From NCBI RefSeq assembly GCF_026241255.1, contig NZ_JAPHNC010000004.1, forward strand, positions 62,001 through 126,000: a DNA stretch of 64,000 nt, in the 5' to 3' direction. This DNA is from Helicobacter sp. MIT 21-1697. Its GTDB lineage: Bacteria; Campylobacterota; Campylobacteria; Campylobacterales; Helicobacteraceae. A program made the position numbers and the translations under genes. Of this stretch, positions 1 to 10,996 are shown in pieces (position 1 is the first letter of the stretch; each line of letters starts with the position of its first letter). The notes beneath the pieces were generated by a model. That model had not been told where the DNA came from and ran no database searches. It was given only the letters and a program-made list of their open reading frames with translations.

Positions 1-1896
1 AACACCAAAATGCTTACAGCAATGAATGCTGATGATATTGCTCAAGTGGAAGTTGTGCGTGGGGCATTTTCAAATATTTATGGGAGCGGAGCAGTCGCTG
101 GGGCAATTAATTTTATCACCGCTATGCCCATATCTTTTGAAACAAAGGCAAATTTTGGTTATGGAAGTGCGCTAGGCACAGAATTTGCTCCTAAAAATAC
201 ATTTCGTGCATATATAAGTGTGGGTGATGCACTCTTTGAAAAAAAATTGCGCTTTAAAGCATCTTTTGGGACTACTACTACACAGGGCTATGCAGCAGAT
301 TCTGTGATAGTGCAAGATGTGAGTGGTTATGCTGGTGCAAAGCCGACATTAAATTCTAATACAGGTGCGCTAGTGTGGAATATTGGAGATATGGGGCGAC
401 AGGCTTATAATACTTATGATACAAATGTGAAAGCAGAGTATGATATTGGAGATGTAGGGACATTGAATGGATATTTGCGTTACAATATGTATAGTTACGA
501 CCACAAGAATCAACAGAGCTTTATTACACAAAATGGAATACCAAGTTATGGAAGCAATGCAGATATAAATAGTAATAAACCTGCCCCTATTCTCTATGGA
601 AGGCATATTGGTAAAGAAATGTATAATCAACTTATCTCTGCACTGGGATATAAACATTATTTGCCTAGTGAAAGTTATTTGGAAGTGAAGTTTTATCGTA
701 TTGATGGTTGGGATAGATTCAATAATCCAGATGGCGGAGCAAATCCGAGTAGTGCAAATACTACTATTTATGGTGGTGTGGGTTCGCAGACAAACCACAA
801 ATATGAGACAAACAATTTTGATGTGATATATGTTCTGCCTTTTAGTGAAAATCATAGAATCCTAGCAGGTGTGCAATATAGACATAATGACTATACTCAA
901 AAAGTGCATTATATTGATAATTGGAAAAATTTTAACACACTTAACATAGGCAGAGGCACAAGTGGCTATGCTCAAGGCGGCAAAACTGATAGTGTAGGTA
1001 TTTTTGCCGAGTGGAGTGCGCAATGGCAGCAATTAAGCTCTAATGTAGGCTTAAGATATGATTATTGGAGGGGGTTTGATATATATAAAGATGCGGATAT
1101 ATATGCTTCAAATATTAAACATCAAGTGAGTCCTAAGATATCGCTTAATTACGCATTTTCCTCGCTCACGCGGACAAAAATATCTTTTGGGCAAGCTTTC
1201 AAAGCACCTAATTTTGGTCAAATGTTTAGCAATAGAACTTATACAGATGGCACACTCATAAGGGGTAATCCCAACCTCAAGCCAGAGAATGTGCTAAGCT
1301 TTGATATAGGACTTGAACAAGATATTCCTACACTTTTTGGTGAAGGTGAATATGGAAATCTGAAAGTGTATTATTTTAACAATACTATAACAAATGCGAT
1401 TATGCAATATTCAATAAGCTATGCCGATACAACTTTGCGCGGTAGTTTTGATAATTTAGGTAAAAACAGAATACAAGGATTAGAAACAAGCCTTTTATTG
1501 CCCATTGGTTATGGTTTTGGCGTGCATTTGACTTATACCTTTATGCACTCTGAAATTCTCAAAAGTCTAGAATCTACTACCATAGGCAATAAAGTAGCAG
1601 GAATCCCAGCACATTTAGCGTATGGGGCAATTACTTATGATAATGCTTCATTTTATGGTAGTTTCGGTGTGGAGTATGCAAGTAAGCCTTACAAAAATGC
1701 GACTAATGTAATTACGCCAAGCGGTGTATATGGAGCAACTGATAGCTATACTCTTGCTGATATGCGTTTAGGGTGGAGGATAGATAAACACTTTGATATA
1801 AGTGGCAATATCACCAATCTTTTCAACCACACTTATTATAGCTATTATCGTGCAAGTGGTAGAAGCTTTTTTGTAGCGTTAAATGGTAAATTCTAA
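1..1896 (+). CDS. TonB-dependent outer-membrane receptor, 5' end missing
   Basis: Outer-membrane gated channel that imports a scarce nutrient using TonB-ExbBD energy. The frame is open from base 1, so the signal peptide, TonB box and first part of the plug lie outside the window. The visible part starts in the plug domain (IAQVEVVRGAFSNIYGSG), followed by about 550 residues of alternating beta-barrel sequence. It ends with the family C-terminal pattern (NLFNHTYYSYY, then GRSFFVALNGKF) and a terminal Phe, as expected for Bam-dependent barrel insertion. The substrate cannot be read from sequence; ferric siderophore, haem, cobalamin or nickel chelate are all possible. The gene converges with the next gene and overlaps it by 4 bp. 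The family call is secure. Confidence 0.93.
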   Translation, partial: NTKMLTAMNADDIAQVEVVRGAFSNIYGSGAVAGAINFITAMPISFETKANFGYGSALGTEFAPKNTFRAYISVGDALFEKKLRFKASFGTTTTQGYAADSVIVQDVSGYAGAKPTLNSNTGALVWNIGDMGRQAYNTYDTNVKAEYDIGDVGTLNGYLRYNMYSYDHKNQQSFITQNGIPSYGSNADINSNKPAPILYGRHIGKEMYNQLISALGYKHYLPSESYLEVKFYRIDGWDRFNNPDGGANPSSANTTIYGGVGSQTNHKYETNNFDVIYVLPFSENHRILAGVQYRHNDYTQKVHYIDNWKNFNTLNIGRGTSGYAQGGKTDSVGIFAEWSAQWQQLSSNVGLRYDYWRGFDIYKDADIYASNIKHQVSPKISLNYAFSSLTRTKISFGQAFKAPNFGQMFSNRTYTDGTLIRGNPNLKPENVLSFDIGLEQDIPTLFGEGEYGNLKVYYFNNTITNAIMQYSISYADTTLRGSFDNLGKNRIQGLETSLLLPIGYGFGVHLTYTFMHSEILKSLESTTIGNKVAGIPAHLAYGAITYDNASFYGSFGVEYASKPYKNATNVITPSGVYGATDSYTLADMRLGWRIDKHFDISGNITNLFNHTYYSYYRASGRSFFVALNGKF

Positions 1897-2444
1897 TTAT
1901 TTTTGAGCGTATCTTTGGGTTTTAGGCTCAACATAGAATTAACAATCCATTTATTTGCCTCGTAATTGACAAGCTCAATATCAGATGTAAGTGTGGCTTT
2001 GCCAAAAACTACACGCACATTTGCCCTTGCAGTTGGCATAGGTTGATGTGCTTTATCAGTCTTATTGTAGTGCAAATCATCAGGGGACTTTTTAGAATGA
2101 GCTTGCGAATCTTGCTCTTTTGGATTTGGAGCTTGCGCAATAGAGAGTATTTGCACTTCTTTATAGCCTCCAAATGCTTTTGCCCTTGTGCTTTCTGCAC
2201 TTACGAATAAATTGGCGAGATTGCGTTGATTCATAGAATCTAGTGCGTAGCCATAGCTCGCATATTGCACGAATTTTTCTAAATCCCCGCCAAATAGTCC
2301 TTGCATATAGCCTTCTATGGCTTGTTTCTGGACTTTTTCTTTTTGAGTAGCACTTGTGCAACCATAAAGAGCAATCATACAGGCAACGCATAAAACTGCA
2401 AGAAGATACTTTGTTTTTCGTGCATTAAGTTTTTGCACATTCAT
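1893..2444 (-). CDS. Putative lipoprotein, NTF2/DUF4878-like
   Basis: 183 residues with a basic start, a hydrophobic stretch at 12-25 and a lipobox LYGC with the lipidated Cys at residue 29, so it is predicted to be lipid-anchored in the envelope. The mature part (AIEGYMQGLFGGDLEKF; later VRVVFGKATLTSDIELV and NKWIVNSM) has the rhythm of small NTF2-like lipoproteins of the DUF4878 kind. It has a low-complexity Lys/Asp/His-rich insert near residues 115-135. Translation starts after AAGGAT, and a TATAAT lies about 20 bp further upstream. The function is unknown; the NTF2-like assignment is an inference from pattern. Confidence 0.8.
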   Translation of the reverse strand: MNVQKLNARKTKYLLAVLCVACMIALYGCTSATQKEKVQKQAIEGYMQGLFGGDLEKFVQYASYGYALDSMNQRNLANLFVSAESTRAKAFGGYKEVQILSIAQAPNPKEQDSQAHSKKSPDDLHYNKTDKAHQPMPTARANVRVVFGKATLTSDIELVNYEANKWIVNSMLSLKPKDTLKNN

Positions 2445-2465
2445 TTTTATCCTTTGAAAAATGAT

Positions 2466-2471
2466 ATTATA
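2466..2471 (-). promoter_or_regulatory. -10 box of the lipoprotein gene
   Basis: A TATAAT on the minus strand, 21 bp upstream of the lipoprotein start codon. Transcription should begin near 2459. No clear -35 hexamer is seen, which is usual for the housekeeping sigma factor of Helicobacter. Confidence 0.6.
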
Positions 2472-2513
2472 CTTGTATTATCCAAATGCTAAGGCAAGAA
2501 GTCAAAGCCATTA

Positions 2514-2529
2514 TGGCACAATTATTGCT
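2514..2529 (+). promoter_or_regulatory. Sigma-54 (RpoN) promoter
   Basis: TGGCAC, five bases, then TTGCT: an exact match to the -24/-12 consensus with correct GG-to-GC spacing of 12. It lies 59 bp upstream of the start codon of the next plus-strand gene. In Helicobacter and Campylobacter RpoN mainly drives middle flagellar genes under FlgR/FlgS, so the downstream gene is probably in the flagellar regulon. Confidence 0.85.
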
Positions 2530-2588
2530 AAACTTTTAGTTTAACAAAACAGACGATATTAATCTAAAGTGCCAAAAAGGAGGAAACA

Positions 2589-2918
2589 ATGGCAGTTAGT
2601 CCTATCGGTAATGTTACTTATATCAATCAAAACTCACAGCTTGGCTCGATTCAATATGCTAATAATATGCAAAAAGTAGATTTTGCACTTCACGCAAATA
2701 TGCAAGAATTTGTTGATAAACTTAAAGCTGTGCAGGAAGTATCTCCCACGCCTCAAACTGAAGCGATAAATCCTGATGATAAGCAAGAGAAAAAACGCAA
2801 TTTTAAAGAAAAGCAAGATGAGCAAGAGCAAGATTCTCGCAATATTTTAGAATCTGGAGAAGAAGAAACTCTCGCTTGCACCACAGAGCAAACACATTTG
2901 CTTGATATAAAAGCTTAG
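2589..2918 (+). CDS. Small hydrophilic protein under sigma-54 control, flagellar regulon candidate
   Basis: 109 residues with a strong ribosome site (AAGGAGG, 5 nt from the ATG). The N-terminus MAVSPIGNVTYINQNSQ is followed by an amphipathic segment (QKVDFALHANMQEFVDKL). The C-terminal half is charged and low in complexity (many Glu, Lys, Gln, Asp). It has no signal peptide or membrane segment. The consensus RpoN promoter upstream is the strongest clue and points to a role in hook-filament assembly or its regulation. I do not recognise a named family. It may be an FlgM-, FliK- or chaperone-like accessory by size, but nothing in the sequence proves that. Confidence 0.8.
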   Translation: MAVSPIGNVTYINQNSQLGSIQYANNMQKVDFALHANMQEFVDKLKAVQEVSPTPQTEAINPDDKQEKKRNFKEKQDEQEQDSRNILESGEEETLACTTEQTHLLDIKA

Positions 2919-2932
2919 AAAGCATTGCATTA

Positions 2933-3214
2933 ATGTTTAGGCAAATAAGCAATCTTGTTGTGTTAATTTTTATCTTACAAGGTTGCAAAGAGCCTAAAAA
3001 GAGTGTGGAAGACTATCAACATCTGCTAGAAATATCTTGGGTTAGCGAAGATATGGATACTTGTATGAAGATAGTTATGGAGTATTCTAAAGAATATAAA
3101 GAAGATGCAAAATCCCCTAGAGCTTTTTGTGAAGAACTCTTTAAAAATTATGAAGAAGAATTTAAGCTATTTAAATTAAAGTTCTTTCAAGAGAACAGGC
3201 ACAAGCTACTATAA
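2933..3214 (+). CDS. Small putative lipoprotein
   Basis: 93 residues. A short hydrophobic leader ends in LQGC, with the candidate lipidated Cys at residue 18. The mature part is charged and helical (DMDTCMKIVMEYSKEYKED, then CEELFKNYEEEFKLFKLKF) with two further cysteines that could form a disulfide. It starts 14 bp after the RpoN-controlled gene and may be co-transcribed with it. It has no good Shine-Dalgarno site (AAAGCATTGCATTA precedes the ATG). The function is unknown. Confidence 0.6.
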   Translation: MFRQISNLVVLIFILQGCKEPKKSVEDYQHLLEISWVSEDMDTCMKIVMEYSKEYKEDAKSPRAFCEELFKNYEEEFKLFKLKFFQENRHKLL

Positions 3215-3256
3215 CAAAGCCTTTAGCTGATTCTTTTGAAAGGGAGTTTTGTTCTT

Positions 3257-5461
3257 TTAGCCTCTTGCGATTTGCTCTATTATTGCATTAAAGCTTTTGC
3301 TTGGACGCATAATAGATTCTGTTTTGTTATCATCAAATTTATAATACCCACCTAAATCCACTGCTTTGCCTTGTGCGCCATTAAATTCTGCCCGAATAGA
3401 ATCTTGCTTAGATTCTAGCTCATCTGCGATTGGCTTAAAAAATGCTGCAATGTTAGAATCTGTGCTTTGATTTGCCAAAGCTCTTGCAAAATACATACTC
3501 AAATAAAAATGGCTTGTGCGGTTGTCATCTTCGCCTGCTTTGCGAGAGGGAGCTTTGTTGTTATCTAACCATTGTGAAGTCGCACTATCAAGCGCATCTG
3601 CCAAGACTTTTGCTTTTGCATTGTTTTGCTTTTGCGCATAAAACTCTAGGCTTGCTTGTAGTGCTAAAAATTCGCCCAAACTATCCCAACGCAAATGGTT
3701 TTCACCTACAAGTTGTTCTACTTGTTTTGGAGCACTTCCACCTGCACCCGTTTCAAACATCGCTCCACCATTAAGCATAGGCACGACAGAGAGCATTTTT
3801 GCACTTGTGCCAAGCTCTAAAATAGGGAATAAGTCAGTCAGGTAATCCCGCAATACATTACCACTAATAGAAATCGCATTTTTACCCGCACGAATAAGAC
3901 GCAAAGATTCTAAGCACGCTTCTTTAGGTGCGAGAATCTCTATATTTTTGCCCTTTTCTTTTAATCGTTTTTGGACCAAATCAATCATAATTTTATTACT
4001 TGCCCTTTTTTCATCTAGCCAAAAAATTGCCTTATCACCTGTAATATCAGCGCGTTCAATGCCTAAATCAATCCAATTTTGGACTGCGTCAAATTTTGCT
4101 TGATTGGCACGATAGATGTCATTTTTACGCACTTTGTGAGAGAGTAGCACAGAACCATTGGAATCTACAATGACAAATTCACCATCATTTGGCGCTATGA
4201 AAGTTTTATCGTGTGAGCCATATTCTTGTGCTTTTCTTGCCATAAGCCCGACATTTGAAACACTGCCAAGTGTGGCAGGATTGAGTGTGCCATTTTTGTG
4301 CAAATCTTCAAGCACTGCCTCATAGATTGTTGCATAAGTTTTATCTGGTATCACGGCGTTTGCATCGCATTCTTTGCCCTCTTTATCCCATAGTCTTGCA
4401 CCATTTTTAAGCATAGCAGGCATAGAAGCATCAACGATAACATCACTTGGAATATGTAAATTAGTGATACCTTTATCAGAATTGACCATTGAGATTTTTG
4501 CACTTTTTTCTAAGATTTCATTGTATTTGCTTAGAATCTCTGCTTTTTTAGGAGAAGATTCTATTTTGCTAAGTAGCTCGCTTACACCATTATTGGCATT
4601 GACACCAAGTCGTGTAAGCTCATCGCCAAAAGATTCAAAAATCTCTTTAAAATACGCTTTAACTGCATAGCCAAAAAGCACGGGGTCGCTTACTTTCATC
4701 ATTGTGGCTTTTAAATGGAGCGAGAAGAGAATCCCTTTGTTCTTGCAGAATGCAATTTGTTCTTCATAAAAGCGTGAAAGCTTTTGTGCGTCCATAAATG
4801 TCGCATCTAAAATTTCATTTTGCTCTAGTTTCAATCCCTCTTTCAATACTCTCTCTCCATTAGAATCTTTAAAAATAATCTTTGCAGTAGTCGGAGATGA
4901 GATTAATACCGCTTTTTCATTATCAAAGAAATCACCCTCTTTCATATAGCTAACACAGCTTTTAGAATCTGCATTAAAAGGCACGACACGATAAGGATTT
5001 TTCTGTGCATAAGATTTCACGGCTTTTGTGGAGCGTCTATCGGAGTTTCCTTGTCTCAGCACAGGATTAACTGCTGAACCTAGCACTTTTTGATATTTTT
5101 CTTTAATGCTTTTTTCTGCGTCATTTTGTGGCTCATCAGGAAAATTTGGCACATCATAACCCTTGCTTTGTAACTCTTTAATCGCCGCCTTGAGTTGGGG
5201 AATTGAAGCGGAGATGTTGGGAGTTTTAATGAGGTTAGCCTCTTTTGTTTTTACAAGTTCGCCCAAAATACTTAAAGCATCTTCTACTTGTTGTCCTTGT
5301 TTTAAGCGCTCTGGGAATTGAGCCAAAATGCGCGCTGATAAGGAAATATCAGATGTTGCAACCTCAATATTGGCGTGTTGCAAAAATGCCTTTGCAATGG
5401 GCAAGAAAGAGTAGGTTGCAAGTGCTGGAGATTCGTCTGTGAGAGTGTATGTAATTTTCAT
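3257..5461 (-). CDS. icd: Isocitrate dehydrogenase (NADP+), monomeric type
   Basis: Oxidative decarboxylation of isocitrate to 2-oxoglutarate with NADP+ in the TCA cycle. The 734 residues match the length of the monomeric IDH-II family, not the ~420-residue dimeric type found in H. pylori. Family landmarks are the substrate-binding stretch [14 protein letters not shown] near residue 140, the [15 protein letters not shown] segment near 252, and the C-terminal GGYYKFDD with [10 protein letters not shown]. Start chosen at the ATG before [17 protein letters not shown], the conserved N-terminus. The product feeds glutamate synthesis, for which gdhA is present at 50.4 kb. Confident. Confidence 0.97.
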   Translation of the reverse strand: MKITYTLTDESPALATYSFLPIAKAFLQHANIEVATSDISLSARILAQFPERLKQGQQVEDALSILGELVKTKEANLIKTPNISASIPQLKAAIKELQSKGYDVPNFPDEPQNDAEKSIKEKYQKVLGSAVNPVLRQGNSDRRSTKAVKSYAQKNPYRVVPFNADSKSCVSYMKEGDFFDNEKAVLISSPTTAKIIFKDSNGERVLKEGLKLEQNEILDATFMDAQKLSRFYEEQIAFCKNKGILFSLHLKATMMKVSDPVLFGYAVKAYFKEIFESFGDELTRLGVNANNGVSELLSKIESSPKKAEILSKYNEILEKSAKISMVNSDKGITNLHIPSDVIVDASMPAMLKNGARLWDKEGKECDANAVIPDKTYATIYEAVLEDLHKNGTLNPATLGSVSNVGLMARKAQEYGSHDKTFIAPNDGEFVIVDSNGSVLLSHKVRKNDIYRANQAKFDAVQNWIDLGIERADITGDKAIFWLDEKRASNKIMIDLVQKRLKEKGKNIEILAPKEACLESLRLIRAGKNAISISGNVLRDYLTDLFPILELGTSAKMLSVVPMLNGGAMFETGAGGSAPKQVEQLVGENHLRWDSLGEFLALQASLEFYAQKQNNAKAKVLADALDSATSQWLDNNKAPSRKAGEDDNRTSHFYLSMYFARALANQSTDSNIAAFFKPIADELESKQDSIRAEFNGAQGKAVDLGGYYKFDDNKTESIMRPSKSFNAIIEQIARG

Positions 5462-5627
5462 AATGTATCCTTTCGGGTAAGTTTAATACCTTTAAGTATA
5501 GCAAAAATCATTATGTTTGCAATAATAGACAAAGATTTTTTAAACTTTTATGCATTCAAAGGCGGATAGGTAGCAATTCCGTATAAAATTTATCTACAAT
5601 CTCAAACACTCTAAGAAATTTTATTTA

Positions 5628-5888
5628 TTATGGCATTGATAGTGCGCATTTTGTATTGGCAGTTGTTCCTGCAAAATTGCTTGTTGTGCAATAGTAGGTT
5701 CTTCCTCTGCATTCAGCAACATAACTATATGCCTCATTTATAAAGCCATACCTATTCTTTTTAATAGTAATCTCTGAAGGCGCACAACCTATGGAGCTAG
5801 AAGCCATATGCGAAAGACTACCCTTAAACATACAGCCGACATTACATAAAGCGATAAAACCCACAATAAAAATAATACCAAATTTCAT
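5628..5888 (-). CDS. Small cysteine-rich putative lipoprotein
   Basis: 86 residues. The hydrophobic leader ends in NVGC (Cys 19), a lipobox-like site. The mature part has further cysteines (SSIGCAPSE, VAECRGRTYYCTT, TKCALS), so disulfides in the periplasm are likely. A GAGG-type ribosome site precedes the ATG. It sits alone between icd and the PP-loop gene. The pattern of small Cys pairs around YSYVAECRGRTYYC suggests a small surface or periplasmic module, but I recognise no family. Confidence 0.65.
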   Translation of the reverse strand: MKFGIIFIVGFIALCNVGCMFKGSLSHMASSSIGCAPSEITIKKNRYGFINEAYSYVAECRGRTYYCTTSNFAGTTANTKCALSMP

Positions 5889-5993
5889 AATTTCTCCTCA
5901 AAAAAGTTAAGTGTAGCATTCTAAAATAAATTAAAACCTAAATATTACCTAAAATATTTATAACACAAAATTACCATTAACTTGTAAGTATTT

Positions 5994-7040
5994 TTATGCC
6001 AAAAGGAGATAGCTTTGTGCTTTAATGCGTTCAAGTGGCAAAAGAGAATGGATTTGTGTGCCAATTTGAACTTGGTAGCATTGATTTGCATTTGTTTTTG
6101 CATAGCTTAGGGCAATGCGTCCTGCAAGTATTTTATCCTCCATAGAAGCATTAGATTCTACAATGCCAAGTGGTCCTACGCAATCAAGCAATGTAATATG
6201 TTCCATATTTGGATTTGGCTTGCTGAGTTTGATGTTTTCCTCTTGATTGCGAGCGATAACACAACGCGCACCATTTTCTAGCACAAGATAACGTCCTATT
6301 TTTACCATTTCTATATCTTCAAAGTGCATTTGACGATGAGAGATGAGGTCTTTGATTTTGAGTGCCACAGAATCTTGTGTGAGCAAACAGCCTCCGCCGG
6401 GTTTTTCAAAATACTTAAAGCCATATTCTTTTATCATCTCAAGCTGTCTTGTTCGCCCTCTACCACTTACATCAAGCAAACGCTCTCTATCTACCCAGCC
6501 CATTTTTTCCGGGAAGCTTGGTTCTAAAAGTTTTGCACTCATAGGGCGCAGGAGCAATTCATCAAGAAATTGCGGCTTGTGAGGATTGCTCCCATCTCTT
6601 GAAAGGATAGAATCAAATTTGCTTTGCTCTCCGATATGTCGCACAAGTTTTTTTACTTGATCTAATGCTTCTTTGCGCTGACTTTTGGGACGTTGTCCTA
6701 GCACCTCGCCACTCACTACAAAATCCGCTCCTACTTGTAGAAGGTAATCAAACGCATTGGCAAACATGTTTGCGTGGCAGTCAATGCAGGGATTAAAATA
6801 TTTACCATAGCCATATTTTGGCTTAAATAGCACATCATTAAAAAATTGTCGTTGAATATCTAGAATCTGCAATTTCACATCAATTTGTGCGGTTGCATTT
6901 TGGAAATATGCTAATTTGTCTTTGTTGCCGCCAAAGCCAATATTAAAGTGCAGGGCAACCACATCAATGCCTTGGTCTTTGAGTAATTTCATAGAAATGA
7001 GGCTATCACAACCTCCACTAAAAAGTGCTAACGCTAACAT
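5994..7040 (-). CDS. PP-loop ATPase, MnmA/ThiI-like tRNA thiolation family member
   Basis: 348 residues. An N-terminal ATP pyrophosphatase loop (SGGCDS, residues 8-13) starts a Rossmann-like HUP domain. A second landmark is PCIDCHANM with Cys 85 and Cys 88, followed by the GEVLGQRPKSQ stretch. In MnmA/ThiI/TtuA-like enzymes the PP-loop adenylates a tRNA base and cysteines handle sulfur, so tRNA thiolation or a related modification is likely. Close homologues in Campylobacterota are conserved but poorly characterised. It lacks a THUMP domain in the visible sequence. It starts inside the 3' end of dnaG (23 bp overlap), so the two are translationally linked. Confidence 0.8.
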   Translation of the reverse strand: MLALALFSGGCDSLISMKLLKDQGIDVVALHFNIGFGGNKDKLAYFQNATAQIDVKLQILDIQRQFFNDVLFKPKYGYGKYFNPCIDCHANMFANAFDYLLQVGADFVVSGEVLGQRPKSQRKEALDQVKKLVRHIGEQSKFDSILSRDGSNPHKPQFLDELLLRPMSAKLLEPSFPEKMGWVDRERLLDVSGRGRTRQLEMIKEYGFKYFEKPGGGCLLTQDSVALKIKDLISHRQMHFEDIEMVKIGRYLVLENGARCVIARNQEENIKLSKPNPNMEHITLLDCVGPLGIVESNASMEDKILAGRIALSYAKTNANQCYQVQIGTQIHSLLPLERIKAQSYLLLA

Positions 7041-8676
7041 AAGGCAGTAATTCTCCTTTTTTAAGATGTAAAATTTTTGTTTTTAACTCTTTGATTATTT
7101 CGCTCTTGCGCTGCAAGCTCATTTCGTTTAAATGAGGAATTTGTGCCAAAAGCTGACTATATGCTTGCGTGATGAATAATCGCAAATGTTCTTTAAGCGC
7201 AGGTAAATCAGAAAGCGGTTTGATAGTATCATTGAGTGATATGGCGAGTAATCTTGGGTCATCATAGCATTGATTTGCAACAAGTCCAAATTCTATTTTT
7301 TTATATTTAAAGAGCGATACATCAATGTATTCAATGGCAAAATCAATTAAATTTGGTTTCTCAAGGAAGCTTTTAATCAGCACAGATTCTGCAAAATCTT
7401 GCATAAAGGCATTAAAGATTGGTTGTGTTGAAGGTGCTTTATTGCGTTGAGTGTGAATAAGTCGTGTGGGCAAAGAGAGCAATCGTGCAAGCAATGGTTT
7501 GTATTCTTCTTGTAGGAGAGGACTTAGAGTATGCAAAAATTGAGTAGATTCGCTTAGGGCTTTTTCTTTCTGCAATGGATTTTCAAGCTCATAACTGCGC
7601 GCAATGTGTGTGAGGATAAATTCAATAAAAGAAATGGGGTGAGAGAATAGCTCACTTAATTCATTAATTTGTTTATGTGCTACCATATCAGCTGGGTCTG
7701 CACCATTTTCAAAGATAACTACACCACCTTCAATGCTTGCTTCTGATAGAATCTTGGCTGCTTTAAATGCGGCATTTATTCCTGCTTTATCACCATCATA
7801 GCTTAAAATTACTTTTGGCTCGCCTTTACGCAAAAGCGGCAAATGTTCTTTGGTGAGAGCTGTGCCAAGTGTTGCCACTGCGTAATCAAAACCTGCTTGA
7901 TGAAGCATAATGACATCAAGGTAGCCTTCACATACAATGATTTTTTTTTGTTTATAGATTTTATCTTTGGCGAGATAATACCCATAAAGGAGTTTTGATT
8001 TATTGAATATTTTGCTTTGAGGAGAGTTGATATATTTAGCATTTGCATTGCTCATCGTGCGTCCGCCAAACCCTACGACTTTGCCATTGGGAGAATGTAT
8101 GGGAAAGATGATTCTATCATTAAATCGTGCATATTCACGCCCATTGTCTTTGCCGATAACCCCAAATTCAAGCGCTTCTTGCTTATTAAGAACTTTAGCA
8201 TTGAGAAAATTTATTGTCTCAAAACTTGCTCCACAATAGCCCAAACGGAATTTTTCAATGCTTGTATTCGCCACTTGGCGCGAGGCGAGATATTCAAGTG
8301 AGGGCTTATGAGAGAGGAGCTGTTTTTGGTAAAATCGCATTATTTCATCAAGCACGATAGAATCAGGTTTCTTCTCCTTAATGTTTTCATATTCAAGTGC
8401 GAAATTCATCATTGCTGCGATTTTCTCCACACTCTCTACAAAACTTAATTTTTCATATTCCATAAGAAATTTAATTGCATCACCACCCATACCGCAGCCA
8501 TAGCAATGGTAGAATCCTTTTGTGGGGCTAATGACAAAGCTCGGTGTTTTTTCATTATGAAAGGGACAACAGGCTATATAGTTGCTTCCCGATTTTTTAA
8601 GATCTATGTGTGAGCCAATAATATCAACAATATCAATATTTTGTTTGAGCGTTTCAATTGAATGCTTACTAATCAT
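7018..8676 (-). CDS. dnaG: DNA primase
   Basis: Synthesises RNA primers at the replication fork together with DnaB. 552 residues, normal for Campylobacterota. The N-terminal CHC2 zinc-binding motif is complete: CCPFH (Cys 37, His 40) and CYGC (Cys 58, Cys 61). The catalytic TOPRIM core shows VCEGYLDV and LSYDGDKAG, and the C-terminal part is the DnaB-interaction region. A run of nine A on the coding strand (7941-7949) encodes a Lys-rich stretch and is not considered regulatory. It overlaps the downstream PP-loop gene and diverges from groES. Confidence 0.97.
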   Translation of the reverse strand: MISKHSIETLKQNIDIVDIIGSHIDLKKSGSNYIACCPFHNEKTPSFVISPTKGFYHCYGCGMGGDAIKFLMEYEKLSFVESVEKIAAMMNFALEYENIKEKKPDSIVLDEIMRFYQKQLLSHKPSLEYLASRQVANTSIEKFRLGYCGASFETINFLNAKVLNKQEALEFGVIGKDNGREYARFNDRIIFPIHSPNGKVVGFGGRTMSNANAKYINSPQSKIFNKSKLLYGYYLAKDKIYKQKKIIVCEGYLDVIMLHQAGFDYAVATLGTALTKEHLPLLRKGEPKVILSYDGDKAGINAAFKAAKILSEASIEGGVVIFENGADPADMVAHKQINELSELFSHPISFIEFILTHIARSYELENPLQKEKALSESTQFLHTLSPLLQEEYKPLLARLLSLPTRLIHTQRNKAPSTQPIFNAFMQDFAESVLIKSFLEKPNLIDFAIEYIDVSLFKYKKIEFGLVANQCYDDPRLLAISLNDTIKPLSDLPALKEHLRLFITQAYSQLLAQIPHLNEMSLQRKSEIIKELKTKILHLKKGELLPYVSVSTF

Positions 8677-8817
8677 AATTTTGTATATGCCCTAGCTGCG
8701 TAAGATAAATTTGAAGTATAGATTATATAAAAATAAACCTTTGAAACTGATATTGATTTTACTTTGGCAAATATCAATGAATGAGTTTTGATAAAGTTTA
8801 TATAATCTAACATATAT

Positions 8818-8842
8818 AAGTTTAGTCATTAAGACTAAACTT
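8818..8842. repeat. 10-bp perfect inverted repeat in the groES upstream region
   Basis: AAGTTTAGTC, five bases (ATTAA), then GACTAAACTT. It lies in the dnaG-groES intergenic region, about 25 bp upstream of the groES -35. A centre-symmetric site of this form is a plausible repressor or activator site. It is not the HAIR (HspR) consensus. The regulator is unknown. Confidence 0.6.
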
Positions 8843-8866
8843 TATTCAATATTTAAATATAAAGTA

Positions 8867-8895
8867 TTGACTTGTTTAACAAAAAGGTATAAAAT
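8867..8895 (+). promoter_or_regulatory. groESL housekeeping promoter
   Basis: TTGACT (8867-8872), 17 bp spacer, then TAAAAT (8890-8895); TATAAA overlaps at 8888. This is one of the few sites here with both a good -35 and -10. Transcription should start near 8902, inside the CIRCE-like operator. Confidence 0.7.
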
Positions 8896-8921
8896 TTCGC
8901 ACTTCAAAAATTAAGTGCTAA
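8896..8921. promoter_or_regulatory. CIRCE-like HrcA operator
   Basis: TTCGCACTT, an 8-nt spacer, then AAGTGCTAA. The known CIRCE is TTAGCACTC-N9-GAGTGCTAA, so the left arm matches 7 of 9, the right arm 8 of 9, and the spacer is one base short. Position directly after the -10 is typical of HrcA repression of groESL. Binding by HrcA is an inference. Confidence 0.7.
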
Positions 8922-8956
8922 AATTTTTGATTAACTATTATTTAAAAGGAGTTGAT

Positions 8957-9229
8957 ATGAAGTTTAGACCTTTGGGAGAGAGAGTGCTTGTAGAACGCGT
9001 GGAAGAAGATACTAAAACAAGTTCAGGCATTATTATTCCCGATAATGCAAAAGAAAAACCTCTTATGGGTGTAGTAAAGGCAGTGAGTGCAAAAATCAAA
9101 GACGACAAGATATTGAAAGAAAATGACAAAGTCGTATTTGGTAAATATAAGGGCGCAGAAATCAAGCTAGATTCAAAGGAATTTATTGTCCTAGAGCTAG
9201 ATGATATTTTGGGTATTATTGAAAAATAA
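8957..9229 (+). CDS. groES: Co-chaperonin GroES
   Basis: Heptameric lid of the GroEL folding chamber. 90 residues from the ATG at 8957, chosen because AAAGGAG lies 5 nt upstream and [16 protein letters not shown] is the conserved N-terminus; an in-frame codon further upstream would add 14 unrelated residues. The mobile loop is [16 protein letters not shown] near residues 18-33, and the end [13 protein letters not shown] is typical. H. pylori GroES has an extra His/Cys-rich nickel tail of about 28 residues; that tail is absent here. Forms a two-gene operon with groEL, 28 bp apart. Confidence 0.97.
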   Translation: MKFRPLGERVLVERVEEDTKTSSGIIIPDNAKEKPLMGVVKAVSAKIKDDKILKENDKVVFGKYKGAEIKLDSKEFIVLELDDILGIIEK

Positions 9230-9254
9230 GTGTTATCTTAACATTAAGGAGTAA

Positions 9255-10895
<1,641 letters not shown>

Positions 10896-10912
10896 TTCAC
10901 CCTGCCTTTATA

Positions 10913-10941
10913 GCTTATAGAATTTTGTGGATTCTATAAGC
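10913..10941 (+). terminator. Hairpin downstream of groEL
   Basis: An 11-bp stem, GCTTATAGAAT paired with ATTCTATAAGC, around a 7-nt loop, starting 18 bp after the groEL stop. A C-rich stretch follows instead of a T-run, so it may act as a 3'-end stabiliser or a weak terminator. Confidence 0.5.
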
Positions 10942-10996
10942 CCCCTCCCCTATACTCTTTTATATTCAAGCATTTACTTACCACATAATTTTCAAA

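Noticed and set aside
3215-3256. Bidirectional terminator between the small lipoprotein gene and icd
   Set aside because: Only a weak, interrupted pairing (ACAAA with TTTTGT) with a long loop.
7941-7949. T9 run (A9 on the coding strand) in dnaG
   Set aside because: It encodes a Lys-rich part of an essential gene; switching off primase is implausible, and the tract is short.
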